Below are positions 5,857 through 6,392 of a DNA stretch of 6,392 bases, one piece after another (positions within the stretch are counted from its first letter, which is position 1; each line of letters begins with the position of its first letter). The notes beneath the pieces were generated by a model that saw only the letters and a list, made by a program, of their open reading frames with translations, was not told the DNA's origin and searched no databases. A program made the position numbers and the translations under genes. The stretch is from Parvularcula sp. GTDB lineage: Bacteria > Pseudomonadota > Alphaproteobacteria > Caulobacterales > Parvularculaceae. The stretch spans positions 1 to 6,392 of the forward strand of contig DNZB01000015.1 in assembly GCA_003506635.1 (NCBI GenBank), given 5' to 3'.

Positions 5857-5907
5857 GCGCGCGGCCGGTATTTTTTGCCGGGTTCCAGTCTTTCGCAAAC
5901 GGCCGCC

Positions 5908-6273
5908 ATGACGCTTCTTGAAATCGCCCGCCTGCTCTTTTCGCTGATCGCCGTCATCGGCATGATCGGCCTCGCCGCTCTCGCGGCCAAGCGGATGGGG
6001 CTTGCCGGCGTCAACGGCTTCCAGCGCGCGCGCAGGCTCCAGCTTGTGGAGACGCTCGCCTTCGATCAGCGCCGCCGCGCGGCGATATTGAAATGCGACG
6101 GGCGCGAGCACCTGATCGTGCTCGACGGCGCCGGCGTCACTGTCATCGACCGGGATATTCCGCCCGCCATTGTGGCGGCGTCCTCTCCGTCCCCGGCCGG
6201 CGCCTTTATCGATCGCTTCGCCGCGCACGGGCCCGATGGCGCCGTCAGACTGCGCGCGGTCGGCGGGCTATGA
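5908..6273 (+). CDS. fliO: Flagellar biosynthesis protein FliO
   Basis: A 121-residue protein with one membrane helix at about 7-27 (ARLLFSLIAVIGMIGLAALA), then the typical FliO pattern RARRLQLVETLAFDQRRRAA (about 41-60) and LKCDGREHLIVL (about 62-73), and a low-complexity tail. FliO is a small inner-membrane protein that helps assemble the FliP-FliQ-FliR core of the flagellar type III export gate. The next gene is fliP, as in most flagellar operons. ATG 5908 is preferred over the in-frame TTG at 5875 because the membrane helix begins a few residues later; no strong ribosome binding site is visible. The stop overlaps the fliP start (ATGA), which suggests coupled translation. A CtrA-type box lies 50 bases upstream. 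Confidence 0.85.
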   Translation: MTLLEIARLLFSLIAVIGMIGLAALAAKRMGLAGVNGFQRARRLQLVETLAFDQRRRAAILKCDGREHLIVLDGAGVTVIDRDIPPAIVAASSPSPAGAFIDRFAAHGPDGAVRLRAVGGL

Positions 6274-6392
6274 GGCGCCTTGCGCGGTTCGCCGCGATCG
6301 TCAGCCTTCTGATGGTTCTGGCGCCTTCCGCGGCGCTGGCGCAGAGCGTCACCATCGACCTTGGGCAAGGCGGCGGATTTTCCGCGCGGCTC
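6270..6392 (+). CDS. fliP: Flagellar export gate protein FliP, N-terminal part
   Basis: The first 41 residues are present before the right edge. They form a cleavable signal peptide (MRRLARFAAIVSLLMVLAPS, then AALA before Q25), followed by QSVTIDLGQGGGFSARL, which resembles the mature N-terminus of alphaproteobacterial FliP before its first membrane helix. FliP is a main component of the inner-membrane export pore of the flagellar type III system and, unusually for an inner-membrane protein, is made with a signal peptide. The ATG at 6270-6272 overlaps the fliO stop by ATGA. The call rests on the signal peptide, the VTIDLGxGG motif and the fliO neighbour. Confidence 0.83.
   Translation, partial: MRRLARFAAIVSLLMVLAPSAALAQSVTIDLGQGGGFSARL

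Noticed and set aside
5841..5876. CTTAA...TTAAG followed by a T-run as a terminator after the fused gene
   Set aside because: The stem would be five A/T-rich pairs and the T-run begins well downstream of it; the CtrA-box reading explains the TTAA repeats better.
1..6392. CRISPR arrays, tRNA or rRNA genes, insertion sequences
   Set aside because: No regularly spaced repeats, no RNA gene signatures and no transposase-like frame or terminal inverted repeats were seen; the many gcggcg runs reflect base composition.

Overview
The window is very GC-rich chromosomal DNA with strongly GC-biased codon use. It most likely comes from an alphaproteobacterium of the Caulobacter/Hyphomonas/Parvularcula kind. 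Three things point there: a TTAA-N7-TTAA (CtrA-type) box placed directly before flagellar genes, the fliO-fliP pair itself, and the overall codon style. The genus cannot be read from the sequence.

Positions 1-5839 look like part of an exopolysaccharide locus of the exosortase A (XrtA/EpsH) type. Reading leftward on the minus strand from the middle, the genes are an EpsB-like phosphoglycosyl transferase (2366-3163), an alanine-rich TPR protein with an N-terminal membrane anchor (395-2293, PrsT-like), and the start of an outer-membrane polysaccharide export lipoprotein (1-233, Wza/Poly_export type, carrying the VWRxPELS...RPDGRIST signature of XrtA-associated exporters). A divergent gene on the plus strand (3677-5839) encodes one long protein: a GT4 glycosyltransferase joined in frame to a NodB-like polysaccharide deacetylase. 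Together they could start sugar assembly on the lipid carrier, extend and deacetylate the repeat unit, and export the polymer.

The most interesting signal is regulatory. Each of the three minus-strand genes has a sigma-54 (-24/-12) promoter-like element upstream with the exact GG-N10-GC spacing: very strong before the exporter (319-334), good before the TPR gene (2330-2345) and weaker before the sugar transferase (3269-3284). XrtA/PEP-CTERM loci are known to be associated with the PrsK/PrsR two-component system, whose response regulator is a sigma-54 activator, so these boxes fit an RpoN-controlled polysaccharide regulon. The 513-base divergent intergenic region (3164-3676) also holds three copies of a TTGCa-N-TGCAA palindrome and a 9-bp inverted repeat just before the glycosyltransferase start.

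From 5840 onward the DNA switches to flagellar export genes. A CtrA-type box is followed by fliO (5908-6273) and by the first 41 codons of fliP (from 6270, overlapping fliO by ATGA). The window therefore spans the boundary between a polysaccharide locus and a flagellar operon.
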